From positions 682,001-746,000 of the forward strand of contig NC_011126.1 of the NCBI RefSeq assembly GCF_000020785.1: a stretch of DNA of 64,000 nucleotides. The letters run 5' to 3'. This document shows, in pieces, positions 56,395 through 64,000 of the stretch. Position 1 is the stretch's first letter; each line of letters starts with the position of its first letter. Source of the stretch: Hydrogenobaculum sp. Y04AAS1. Its GTDB lineage: Bacteria; Aquificota; Aquificia; Aquificales; Aquificaceae. The translations under genes and the position numbers were made by a program. Below the pieces are notes generated by a model that was not told where the DNA came from, did no database searches, and saw only the letters and a list, made by a program, of their open reading frames with translations.

Positions 56395-57666
56395 ATGTCT
56401 AAAAAAGAATTATTTACTTATACGCTGCTTTCTTTTTATTTTTTCTTTCTTGGCAACAACATACTTTCAATCACCTCTCCAGATGAAGGAAGAAACCTAT
56501 ACGCCGCTTCTTACATGCTTCAGACTGGACATTTTCTAACGCCTATGTTTAACTGTCATTTTAGGTTTGAAAAGCCCCCTATGCTATACTGGGTTAGTGA
56601 TTTGTTGTTTTTAATATTTGGAGTTCATGATTGGCTTGCAAGAGCTGTTTCTGGTATTAGCGCTTTTATAGTAGGTATTTTTACATATAAAATAGCAAAG
56701 GATATATATAAGCTTGAAAATCCTTTTTACGCATCTTTGGTGCTTTTTAGCATTACACATCTTTGGATAGAATCAAGAGCCTATGTCCCAGAGATGCTTC
56801 TTACGGCTTTTGAAATAATAGCCATATACTATTTTCTAAAAGATAAAATAAGCTTAGGTTATCTTTTTATGGGTCTTGCTACACTCACAAAAGGACCAGT
56901 TGGTACCGCTGTAGTGCTTATGGTGATTATTACTCTAAAAAGAGATATTAAGTATTTTAAAAAGCTCTTAGATCTAAAAAGCATACTACTTTATATCTTG
57001 GTGGGCTGGAGTTGGTATTTTTATATGGTTTATAAATATGGATTTTACTACATATATAAATTTTTTATAAGAAACAATATAGATGTCTATACAGGGCAAA
57101 AAAATATACACCTTTACCCGTTTTATTATTATGTAGTTGTGCTTCTTATAGCCCTAATCCTATGGGTCCCTTGGTTTTATAGCTTTTTTAAAAAATATAT
57201 AAAAGATAAATCAAAAACTGCCACAGATATGCTATTATGGTCTTTGGTGGTACTCTTATTTTTTACTCTGTCCAAAAACAAACTACATCATTACATAATA
57301 AGTATATATGTCCCTATCTCGATATTTATATCTATTTATGCACCAAAAAAGCTAATAAAGTTTAACGTGTTTTTATCAAGCATCTTGCTTTTCATACTTT
57401 TTATACTTGCTTATCGCTATGAACAAGAACGCTTTGTCCCAAAAGCTGTATCTATACTAAAAGCCCAGAAACTACCAGTTTATTACGACAACGCTCATCT
57501 ATCAGCTATGGTATACTATCTAAACACCTGCATAGACTCTTTACCAAAATACACACCAAAACACTACTTTGTAATATCAAAAAACCCCCCAGATAAAATG
57601 CCATCTTTTAAGCTTTTAACAAAAGGCATAGAGTTTGACGGCAAGTATTATCTTTACGAGAGATAA
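56395..57666 (+). CDS. ArnT/PMT-like membrane glycosyltransferase
   Basis: A 423-aa polytopic protein. The first luminal loop carries SPDEGRNLYAASYML and, later, FEKPPMLYW, the DE(G/A)R...KPP..YW pattern of ArnT-type GT-C enzymes that move a sugar from undecaprenyl phosphate to lipid A or other targets. About ten hydrophobic segments follow, then a short soluble tail. Given lpxK and hldA elsewhere in the window, lipid A or LPS decoration is plausible but not shown. Confidence 0.78.
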   Translation: MSKKELFTYTLLSFYFFFLGNNILSITSPDEGRNLYAASYMLQTGHFLTPMFNCHFRFEKPPMLYWVSDLLFLIFGVHDWLARAVSGISAFIVGIFTYKIAKDIYKLENPFYASLVLFSITHLWIESRAYVPEMLLTAFEIIAIYYFLKDKISLGYLFMGLATLTKGPVGTAVVLMVIITLKRDIKYFKKLLDLKSILLYILVGWSWYFYMVYKYGFYYIYKFFIRNNIDVYTGQKNIHLYPFYYYVVVLLIALILWVPWFYSFFKKYIKDKSKTATDMLLWSLVVLLFFTLSKNKLHHYIISIYVPISIFISIYAPKKLIKFNVFLSSILLFILFILAYRYEQERFVPKAVSILKAQKLPVYYDNAHLSAMVYYLNTCIDSLPKYTPKHYFVISKNPPDKMPSFKLLTKGIEFDGKYYLYER

Positions 57667-57669
57667 TTC

Positions 57670-57698
57670 TTGACAAAATATCAAATCTTAATTATAAT
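57670..57698 (+). promoter_or_regulatory. Consensus sigma-70 promoter (TTGACA-17-TATAAT)
   Basis: TTGACA at 57670-57675 and TATAAT at 57693-57698 with a 17-base spacer, the exact consensus. The start would be near 57705, followed by AGGAGGAG at 57716-57723 and the ATG at 57728. It is the strongest-looking promoter in the window. Confidence 0.85.
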
Positions 57699-57727
57699 AG
57701 AAGCCAGAAAATTTTAGGAGGAGATGT

Positions 57728-58498
57728 ATGTTTAAAAGAAAACTCAGCATAACAAAATTAGTAATTGGCTCGGTTTTTGCTTTGTATACTTGTGCTTCCT
57801 TTGGTTCTGAGTCGGGCGGTCTATTTCATACTAAAGCAGCAAGTAAAACTAGCGCAAGTGGGCTTTCTGCAGGTAATGTTAAGGTTTTTACCAGAATGAG
57901 TTCTAGTATTTTCTTACAACCAGTACCACCAAGTGAAAAAGTTATCTATGTGCTTGTAAGAAATACTTCAACAGCTAGTAACATAAATTTTACTAAAGAT
58001 TTAGTAAGCGTTTTAAAAAAAGAAGGTTATACCGTTACAGACAATCCACAAAAAGCTTATTTTATATTGATGGCAAACGTATTATATATAGGTAAAGAAA
58101 CAAAAGATCACACCGTAGCTGGAGCCTTAGCTGGAGGTTTTGGAGGAGCCGTGGTGGGAAATGCTGTTAGCTCCGACGGTGAAGGCTCCTTAGTAGGCGG
58201 ATTAGTTGGTTCCTTAGTGGGTGGATTAGTAGGACATATGATTCAAAAAGATTCATATATGATGGTTGTAGATGTACAATTGGAAGAGAGAGCTCCAGGA
58301 ACATACACAACGACATCTACTCTAGCTAGCCAAGGTACAAATACAACTATATCAACACATAATGCTGCTATTAAAGGATGGCAAATATACAGAGACAGGG
58401 TAGTTTCTGGAGCTCAGGCTACTAACTTAGAATTTGCTTCTGCTGAACCAGTTCTAAAAAAACAAATGGCTCATTCTATAGGTAACTTATTACCATAA
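57728..58498 (+). CDS. TraT-family outer membrane protein
   Basis: A 256-aa exported protein. The N-terminus has a basic start and a hydrophobic stretch ending ALYTCAS, possibly a weak lipobox with Cys22. The middle (VLVRNTSTASNINFTKDLVSVLKKEGYTV) and the end (RVVSGAQATNLEFASAEPVLKKQMAHSIGNLL) match TraT, the plasmid surface-exclusion and serum-resistance lipoprotein. Between them lies a Gly-rich zipper (VAGALAGGFGGAVVG...). In TraT the lipobox is plain; here it is not. With no conjugation genes around, it is a chromosomal homologue of unknown role. Confidence 0.8.
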   Translation: MFKRKLSITKLVIGSVFALYTCASFGSESGGLFHTKAASKTSASGLSAGNVKVFTRMSSSIFLQPVPPSEKVIYVLVRNTSTASNINFTKDLVSVLKKEGYTVTDNPQKAYFILMANVLYIGKETKDHTVAGALAGGFGGAVVGNAVSSDGEGSLVGGLVGSLVGGLVGHMIQKDSYMMVVDVQLEERAPGTYTTTSTLASQGTNTTISTHNAAIKGWQIYRDRVVSGAQATNLEFASAEPVLKKQMAHSIGNLLP

Positions 58499-58515
58499 AA
58501 ACAATTTTTTATAAA

Positions 58516-58587
58516 GCGGTAATAGCTCAATGGTAGAGCGGCTGCTTCCCAAGCAGCAGGTTGCGGGTTCGAATCCCGTTTACCGCT
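58516..58587 (+). tRNA. tRNA-Gly (anticodon CCC)
   Basis: A complete cloverleaf: acceptor GCGGTAA/TTACCGC, D-arm GCTC...GAGC, anticodon arm GCTGC-TTCCCAA-GCAGC with anticodon CCC, T-arm GCGGG-TTCGAAT-CCCGT. The 3' CCA is not encoded. It starts 17 bases after the TraT-like gene and ends two bases before the end of the convergent hisA. It may be cut out of the transcript from the strong promoter at 57670. Confidence 0.95.
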
Positions 58588-58588
58588 T

Positions 58589-59293
58589 TTATAAATTATA
58601 AATATCTATCTTGTTTTCGTATATAGCCTTTCCTACCACTACCCCGTTTACTACAGTTTTTAACTTTATTACATCTTCTAAAGAAGCTACACCACCAGAA
58701 GCTATTATAGGCTTTGTGGTACATTTTTTAAAATCCTTATAAGGGTTTATGTCTACTCCGGTTAGTGTGCCATCTATATTTATATTGGTATAAAGATAGG
58801 ATTCTATAGGGTAATTATCGTATATTCTTGCCATATCGCAAGGACTTATACTACTTTCCTCTTCCCATCCTCCTATAGCTACTTTGCCATTTTTAGCATC
58901 TACGCTTAAAATTATTCTATCTTTGTATAATTCTAAAAGCCTTATAAACTCTTCTTTATCTTTAACCGCCAGCGTCCCTACTATGATATAATCAGCACCT
59001 ATTTCAAAAAGGGCTTTGGCAGTTTCTAAGCTCCTGATACCTCCACCTATTTCTACCTTGGCATCGTTTTTTTGTTTTAGCATATCTTCTAAAAGTTTTA
59101 GGTTTTTAGGAATACCAACTTTAGCCCCGTCTAAATCCACTATATGAATACGTGTAAATCCAAGATCTACAAAAAGCTTAAACTGATCTATAGGATTTTG
59201 CCTATACACTTTTACATTTTCAAATTTTCCTTCTTTTAACCTTACTACAGCCCCGTCTTTTATGTCTATAGCTGGTATTATAAAATCTTTCAT
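58589..59293 (-). CDS. hisA: HisA, phosphoribosylformimino-AICAR-phosphate isomerase
   Basis: A 234-aa TIM-barrel isomerase of histidine synthesis. It starts with FIIPAIDIKDGAVVRL (catalytic Asp), then VDLDGAKVG and EIGGGIRS, with NINIDGTLTGVD and the second phosphate site ASGGVAS. The frame is open further upstream to 59371, inside hemL, but ATG 59293 gives the family N-terminus; it overlaps the hemL stop by four bases. Confidence 0.93.
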   Translation of the reverse strand: MKDFIIPAIDIKDGAVVRLKEGKFENVKVYRQNPIDQFKLFVDLGFTRIHIVDLDGAKVGIPKNLKLLEDMLKQKNDAKVEIGGGIRSLETAKALFEIGADYIIVGTLAVKDKEEFIRLLELYKDRIILSVDAKNGKVAIGGWEEESSISPCDMARIYDNYPIESYLYTNINIDGTLTGVDINPYKDFKKCTTKPIIASGGVASLEDVIKLKTVVNGVVVGKAIYENKIDIYNL

Positions 59294-60567
59294 AGCAAAT
59301 CTATGGCTTTTTTTAGTTTTTCCAAGGTTGTATCTACAACGTCTTTTGTATGAGCGGTTGATAAAAACCATGCTTCAAACTGAGAGGGTGGCATCAAGAC
59401 ACCTTCTTTTAAAGCGTTTCTAAAAAACTTACCAAAAAGCGCTGTATCTGAGGTTTTTGCGCTTTTAAAATCTATGACATCTTTATCTGTAAAAAATATA
59501 GTAAACATAGAAGCAATTTCATTTATTCTATGAGGTATGCCTTTTTCTGAAAGCATTTTTGAAAGTGTATAAGTAAGATAAGCCCTTAATTCTGATAGTC
59601 TATCGTATATGGCAATATCTTTAATCAAGGTTTTTAAAATAGCAAGCCCAGAAGCTACAGATATAGGATTTCCAGAAAGAGTGCCGGCTTGATAGATTGG
59701 GCCTTCTGGAGCCACTCTTTCCATAATATGGTTTTTAGCCCCATATGCACCTATTGGCATTCCACCACCTATTATTTTGCCATAGCATACGATATCTGGC
59801 TCTATACCAAAGTATTCAGCAGCTCCTCCTAAAGCCAGTCTAAACCCTGTTATCACCTCGTCAAATATTAAAAGAGCATCGTTTTCTTTTGTTATATCTC
59901 TTAATTTTTTAAGCCAAGATTCTTTTGGAAGCACAACGCCCATATTACCAGCTACAGGCTCTACCAATACAGCCGCTATTTGATTTTTATATTTTATAAA
60001 AGCTTCTTCTAAAGCGTTTTCATCATTGTAATCAAGCACAATTGTAAGGGCTGCAAACTCTTTTGGTATACCTGGAGTCCCAGGTATTCCAAGGGTAGCA
60101 ACACCAGAACCAGCTCCCACCAAAACACTATCGCTAAACCCATGATAACATCCATCAAACTTTATTATATATGGCTTGTTGGTAATACCCCTTGCAAGCC
60201 TAATAGCAGACATCACAGCTTCGGTGCCACTTGATACAAATCTCACCTTATCTATAACTTTTGAGGCTTTTATTATAAGCTCTGATAGTTCTATCTCATA
60301 CATGTTTGTGATACCAAAAGAGTTTCCCTTATCAAGGGCCTCCATTATCTTTGATACCACTATTTCGCTTCTATGTCCAAGTATGAGGGGTCCAAATGAA
60401 AGCATGTAGTCTATGTACTTCTTACCTTCTATATCTTCTACAAAAGCTCCAAAACCCCTATTTACAACTATAGGCTCAGCCCCTACAGATTTGAAAGCTC
60501 TTACCGGAGACGATACGCCTCCAGGCATATACTTTTTTGCCAATTCAAAAGCTTCTTTGTTAGTCAT
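59290..60567 (-). CDS. hemL: Glutamate-1-semialdehyde 2,1-aminomutase
   Basis: A 425-aa PLP enzyme making 5-aminolevulinate for heme. The start region MTNKEAFELAKKYMPGGVSSPVRAF is the family N-terminus, and the PLP lysine is in CYGKIIGGGMPIGAYG. The frame extends to 60585, but ATG 60567 is chosen by homology and promoter position. It heads a two-gene hemL-hisA unit. Confidence 0.95.
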   Translation of the reverse strand: MTNKEAFELAKKYMPGGVSSPVRAFKSVGAEPIVVNRGFGAFVEDIEGKKYIDYMLSFGPLILGHRSEIVVSKIMEALDKGNSFGITNMYEIELSELIIKASKVIDKVRFVSSGTEAVMSAIRLARGITNKPYIIKFDGCYHGFSDSVLVGAGSGVATLGIPGTPGIPKEFAALTIVLDYNDENALEEAFIKYKNQIAAVLVEPVAGNMGVVLPKESWLKKLRDITKENDALLIFDEVITGFRLALGGAAEYFGIEPDIVCYGKIIGGGMPIGAYGAKNHIMERVAPEGPIYQAGTLSGNPISVASGLAILKTLIKDIAIYDRLSELRAYLTYTLSKMLSEKGIPHRINEIASMFTIFFTDKDVIDFKSAKTSDTALFGKFFRNALKEGVLMPPSQFEAWFLSTAHTKDVVDTTLEKLKKAIDLL

Positions 60568-60573
60568 ACAAAT

Positions 60574-60579
60574 ATTATA
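60574..60579 (-). promoter_or_regulatory. -10 box (TATAAT) for hemL, leaderless arrangement
   Basis: TATAAT on the minus strand ends six bases before ATG 60567 without a ribosome site. It overlaps the region just after the stop of the outer membrane protein gene. Confidence 0.52.
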
Positions 60580-60591
60580 TAGCAATCTAAT

Positions 60592-61362
60592 CTAGAATTC
60601 TCTTTCTATCATAACCCAAGTGGAATACTCTGTCTTTGAGCTATATTCTTGAAGACTGGCTTGTTCTCCTATACCAAGCATCCATCCAGAAATATGGTAC
60701 TCTACTTGCGGCATCAAAAAACCCTCTAAAGCATGTTTATCGTTATATAAATATTGATTGTCAGCTTCTGCTTCCAATTGCACAGCAAAAGACGATGTTA
60801 TATCTCTACCCAAGGATATATTTACAAAATATCCATTCGTTGCTTTGTTTGACAATTTTTCCGTATAACCAAACTCCCCTGTAGAAAAATATGGATACGA
60901 CAATACTCCATACTCTATCTGTTCTGCTAAACTGTTACCAGTTGAAGCTATGCTGTTTGGTATCGGTGAATAACTAAATTCTGTTTCAAAGGTGAGTAGA
61001 TAAGCCTTACCTTCCTGAAAATCACATTTTCTTAAAAGCAGTACCTTTGGTCCTATAGTAAACGTTCCTATTCCGCTGTTGCCTTTCCCTATGGGATAAT
61101 CGCTTACATAAGACGGTAGGTCTATCTCCGCTCCTAATCTATTTGAGAACTTAGCCTCTACTTCTGGATAAAAGCTAAACTGACCATTCTTGTTGTTGCT
61201 AAATTGTGCAAAACCATAAACGGCATTTTCTATCCAAGGTTCTTCTATGCCAATAGCTTTTATTATGTAGTCATCTACATCACATTGTTCAACATAAGAA
61301 TCAGCATTTGCCATATTAATTAAAATTACGATCATCAGCATTGCCATAAACACTTTGCTCAT
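60592..61362 (-). CDS. Outer membrane beta-barrel-like protein, unknown function
   Basis: A 256-aa protein with a signal peptide (cleavage near NADS), then alternating hydrophobic beta strands and a C-terminal Phe (VMIEREF), typical of outer membrane barrels. Two Cys near the N-terminus (one in VEQCDVDDY) and one in LRKCDFQEG could form a disulfide. I recognise no named family. ATG 61362 is chosen because AGGAGG (61369-61374) lies six bases away; an upstream ATG at 61380 has no ribosome site. Confidence 0.65.
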   Translation of the reverse strand: MSKVFMAMLMIVILINMANADSYVEQCDVDDYIIKAIGIEEPWIENAVYGFAQFSNNKNGQFSFYPEVEAKFSNRLGAEIDLPSYVSDYPIGKGNSGIGTFTIGPKVLLLRKCDFQEGKAYLLTFETEFSYSPIPNSIASTGNSLAEQIEYGVLSYPYFSTGEFGYTEKLSNKATNGYFVNISLGRDITSSFAVQLEAEADNQYLYNDKHALEGFLMPQVEYHISGWMLGIGEQASLQEYSSKTEYSTWVMIEREF

Positions 61363-61448
61363 AAACAACCTCCTATACATTTAAAATTAAATGATAATAA
61401 TATACAATCTCAATATTAAATTTGTATGATTTTATTCTCTGTGTGTTA

Positions 61449-61477
61449 TTGTTTTTTAAAGGCTTGTAATATATAAT
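61449..61477 (+). promoter_or_regulatory. Promoter for the GH57 gene (TTGTTT-17-TATAAT)
   Basis: TTGTTT at 61449-61454 and TATAAT at 61472-61477 with a 17-base spacer. The start would be near 61484, giving a leader of about 50 bases with GGAGGG at 61524-61529 before ATG 61535. Confidence 0.6.
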
Positions 61478-61534
61478 ATATGTAATGATAAGGCTAAAAT
61501 ATTTTATTTTGCCATATGTAAGAGGAGGGTAAGT

Positions 61535-63301
61535 ATGCTTGTATTTGGAATTCATTGTCATCAACCTATAGGAAACTTTGATTACGTATTTGAGGAAGCC
61601 TATGAAAAGGCTTATAGACCTTTTATAGATTTTTTTTACAAGCACGAAGATTTTAAGCTTTCAGCACATTTTAGTGGAATTCTTTTTGAATGGTTTTTAA
61701 AAAATAAAAAAGATTTTATGGAAAAATTGGCAGATATGGTCCAAAGAAATCAGCTGGAGATAATAGGCGGTGGTTATTACGAACCTATACTTGCATCCAT
61801 ATCAAAAGAAGATAGAATTCTTCAGATAAAAAAACTAAACAACTTTTGCAAAAATACACTTGGTAAAAGCCCAAAAGGTATATGGTTAACAGAACGTATA
61901 TGGGATACTTCGGTTTTACAAACCATAATAGAGCTTTCTATGGATTATATCATCATAGATGATTATCACATAGTTTCTGCTGGTTATCCTTTTGAAGAAG
62001 GCTTTTATTTTACAGAAGATGAGGACAAAAAAGTAAACCTTGTACCCATAGACAAAAGGCTTAGATATAAAATTCCTTTCGATGAACCAAAAAATGCAGT
62101 AGATTTTATCAAAAGCCAAAAAACCTCAATTATAATAGACGATGGTGAAAAATTTGGCATATGGCCATACACATATAAAACAGTATACGAAGAAAGATGG
62201 TTAGACAGGTTTTATGAGCTTTTAAAACAAGAAAATATAGAGACCAAAACTATATCTGAAGCCCTAAAGGACGCTCATAAAAGGTTGGTTTATCCAGCAT
62301 CAGTTTCTTATGAAGAGATGGGACATTGGGCGCTAAATTGCGAAGATGCTATAGCTTACCAAGAGGCCAAAGAGCAGTGTAAAAGGTTTGAAACGTTTAT
62401 AAAAGGTGGTATTTGGAAAAACTTTTTCACAAAATATCAAGAATCAAACTACATGCACAAAAGAATGCTTGAGGTTTCAAAAAAATCTTCTAAAAAAAGA
62501 AAATCTTCTAAAAAAGATTACATATTAAAAGCCCAGTGCAACGATGCTTATTGGCATGGAATATTTGGCGGCATATATTTTCCTCATTTAAGAAGAGAGG
62601 TTTGGAACAACATAATAAAAGCTGATTTTGAAAACAGTTCTCATGAGATTGTTAAAGAGGACATAGATTTTGATTGGGAGCTTGAGGTAAAATTAAAAGA
62701 TAAGGATTTTATAGTGGTGGTATCGGAAAAAGGCATCATCAAGGAGCTTTCCAAAAAAGAGGTAGGCAACCTAAACGTATGTCTATCAAGGTATAAAGAA
62801 TTTTATCATTTTATAAGTGAAAACCAAGAAAAAGAAGAGGGAAAAACCATCCATGAACTCAAAAAAGATATATCAAAATACAAAGACCTGATAGCTTACG
62901 ATGATAAACCAAGATTTTTTAGCTACGACAGCATAGACTGGAATCTTATAGATGTAAAAGAAAACACTATAACATTTCAAAAAGAAAACAACAAAAAGAT
63001 TATAAGGATTGAAGAAGGAGAATTTATATTAGAATATAACTTAAAAGATGAACTAAACGTAGATATAAACTTAGGCATTCATAGTATAAACTTAGACCCC
63101 TACGAGATAGATTCTAATCATATATCTTTTGAAGCTTTTGAAATAGATAAAATTAACATAGATTTTTCTAAAAACCAAAAACTAAAAGTATACCCTATAA
63201 AGACGGTGTCTCAATCCGAAAAAGATTTCGATGTTATAACTCAAGGCATATGCATTAGCTTTTTAGCTGGAGGTGAATTATCCGTAGAGATATCATGTTA
63301 G
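61535..63301 (+). CDS. GH57 family glycoside hydrolase (alpha-amylase / glucanotransferase-like)
   Basis: A 588-aa cytoplasmic enzyme acting on alpha-glucans. GH57 motifs: HCHQP (residues 7-11), GGGYYEP (78-84), WLTERIWD with the expected nucleophile Glu120, and IDDGEKFGIW around Asp202-Asp203 as the likely acid/base region, then MGHWALN. The C-terminal domain (about 330-588) looks like the beta-sandwich extension seen in alpha-amylases and 4-alpha-glucanotransferases of thermophiles. It has no signal peptide. Its end overlaps a lipoprotein gene by seven bases. Confidence 0.88.
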   Translation: MLVFGIHCHQPIGNFDYVFEEAYEKAYRPFIDFFYKHEDFKLSAHFSGILFEWFLKNKKDFMEKLADMVQRNQLEIIGGGYYEPILASISKEDRILQIKKLNNFCKNTLGKSPKGIWLTERIWDTSVLQTIIELSMDYIIIDDYHIVSAGYPFEEGFYFTEDEDKKVNLVPIDKRLRYKIPFDEPKNAVDFIKSQKTSIIIDDGEKFGIWPYTYKTVYEERWLDRFYELLKQENIETKTISEALKDAHKRLVYPASVSYEEMGHWALNCEDAIAYQEAKEQCKRFETFIKGGIWKNFFTKYQESNYMHKRMLEVSKKSSKKRKSSKKDYILKAQCNDAYWHGIFGGIYFPHLRREVWNNIIKADFENSSHEIVKEDIDFDWELEVKLKDKDFIVVVSEKGIIKELSKKEVGNLNVCLSRYKEFYHFISENQEKEEGKTIHELKKDISKYKDLIAYDDKPRFFSYDSIDWNLIDVKENTITFQKENNKKIIRIEEGEFILEYNLKDELNVDINLGIHSINLDPYEIDSNHISFEAFEIDKINIDFSKNQKLKVYPIKTVSQSEKDFDVITQGICISFLAGGELSVEISC

Positions 63302-64000
63302 GAATTGTGGTGGCTTTTTCTCTTAGCGCCTGTGGTATAAAAGCCCCACCAAAACCCCCAGAACCACCTCAAGTTTTGGTAAAACGTATTGGAAACTACG
63401 TTTACATAAAACCTGTTGGAAATGAAAAGTTAAAAGTAAAAGGCTTTTCTTATGAAAACGGTATTTTTTTTAAAAAAGATAAATCTTCAGCTTGCTTTGA
63501 AATAAAAGGCGCCGAATCATCCTCTTTATACTGTGTACCACCAGCTATAGAGAAAAGACCTATCGTATTAAAAGCATACAGAAAGCTTAGAATACATCTT
63601 GAGTTAAGTGGTTTTAAACGCTTTAGACTTTACAAACATATTCCCGGCAAACCCTTTAATCCGTTTCAAGAAAGCACTGTGGTAGGCAAAAAGGCCATGC
63701 TACCAATAGATTTTTCCGCTTTTTGCTATGCTATTACAGGACTTGAAAATGGCATAGAATCACTTCCAGAAGAAGTATGCTTTAGGCAACAAAAACCCCC
63801 TACACCAAAAACACCACAAAACGTCAACTTCATGGTCTACAAAAACAAAATTTATATATATTGGGAGCCAAACGAAGACAGTGGCTATACTATCGGTTAT
63901 CTTGTTTATAAAAACGGTAAGCTTTTAACCAAAAAACCAATTCATTCAAATGTATTTGTAGACAAGCTTCCAAAAGGTTTTACAGTATACGATATACAGG
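63295..64000 (+). CDS. Lipoprotein with fibronectin-like repeats, truncated by the window end
   Basis: The frame is open from ATG 63295 to the window end (235 codons, no stop). The start has a signal helix and a lipobox LSAC, followed by GIKAPPKPPEPP, a Pro-rich linker. Later a Pro-rich hinge (PPTPKTPQNVNF) leads into a segment (YIYWEPNEDSGYTIGYLVYKNGK) that resembles a fibronectin type III repeat. The product is probably a secreted or envelope-anchored protein; the function is unknown. Confidence 0.7.
   Translation, partial: MLGIVVAFSLSACGIKAPPKPPEPPQVLVKRIGNYVYIKPVGNEKLKVKGFSYENGIFFKKDKSSACFEIKGAESSSLYCVPPAIEKRPIVLKAYRKLRIHLELSGFKRFRLYKHIPGKPFNPFQESTVVGKKAMLPIDFSAFCYAITGLENGIESLPEEVCFRQQKPPTPKTPQNVNFMVYKNKIYIYWEPNEDSGYTIGYLVYKNGKLLTKKPIHSNVFVDKLPKGFTVYDIQ

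Noticed and set aside
58516-58587. tRNA as an integration site of a mobile element
   Set aside because: Both flanks are ordinary genes (TraT-like and hisA) abutting the tRNA; no integrase or partial tRNA repeat was seen.
59294-59371. Longer N-terminus for hisA
   Set aside because: The extra 26 residues lie within hemL and do not resemble HisA; the family start is at 59293.

Overview
The window is about 64 kb of AT-rich, gene-dense bacterial chromosome. The gene content suggests a thermophilic, chemolithoautotrophic member of the Aquificales, and Hydrogenobaculum is my best guess. The evidence is two tandem complex I (nuo) gene sets, lipid A and heptose genes of a Gram-negative envelope, a GH57 glycosidase, and a biotin carboxylase that resembles the 2-oxoglutarate/pyruvate carboxylase subunits of that group. 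The taxon is an inference from gene content; there is no rRNA in the window.

Region 1 (1-20564, all +) looks like one very long run of co-directional, mostly overlapping genes. It starts inside nuoH of a first complex I set (H-I-J-K-L-M-N). It continues without a gap into a second set (A-CD-H-I-J-K-L-M-N), then gmk, rpoZ, an M16 peptidase, a metallo-beta-lactamase/beta-CASP protein, a 30-codon acidic ORF and a membrane glycosyltransferase. The paralogous nuo genes are clearly diverged, except nuoL. The two nuoL copies share about 1.7 kb that is almost identical and starts exactly at the ATG, which points to recent gene conversion. The second set has no nuoB, E, F or G. NuoM1 carries a Lys where NuoM2 and typical NuoM carry Glu.

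Region 2 (20549-27342, -) holds a small membrane protein, an SbcC/Rad50-type ATPase, a rhodanese, panD and ileS. A 337-bp divergent intergenic region follows and carries three degenerate tandem repeats of about 74 bp.

Region 3 (27680-51484, mostly +) holds a CgeB-like glycosyltransferase, lpxK, a TonB-like protein, a biotin carboxylase with proC and recN, an RND pump pair, prmA, an unusual AMP-ligase/ACP/PlsC fusion, serA-lysC-hldA, a short unknown gene on the other strand, and a complete TolC/MFP/CzcA-type RND tripartite pump.

Region 4 (51519-56059, -) holds an OprB-type porin, a divergent Nramp-family transporter with an altered metal site and a 36-aa membrane peptide, apparently one operon, plus a DHA2-type MFS exporter.

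Region 5 (56124-64000) holds a pterin carbinolamine dehydratase, an ArnT-like glycosyltransferase, a TraT-family protein behind a perfect consensus sigma-70 promoter, tRNA-Gly(CCC), hisA and hemL (-), an outer membrane protein (-), a GH57 amylase-like enzyme and a truncated lipoprotein.

Several transcription-unit-first genes have a TATAAT-like box ending 6-7 nt before the ATG and no Shine-Dalgarno, so leaderless mRNAs look common. Genes inside operons have good Shine-Dalgarno sites. No CRISPR array, insertion sequence or prophage was seen.
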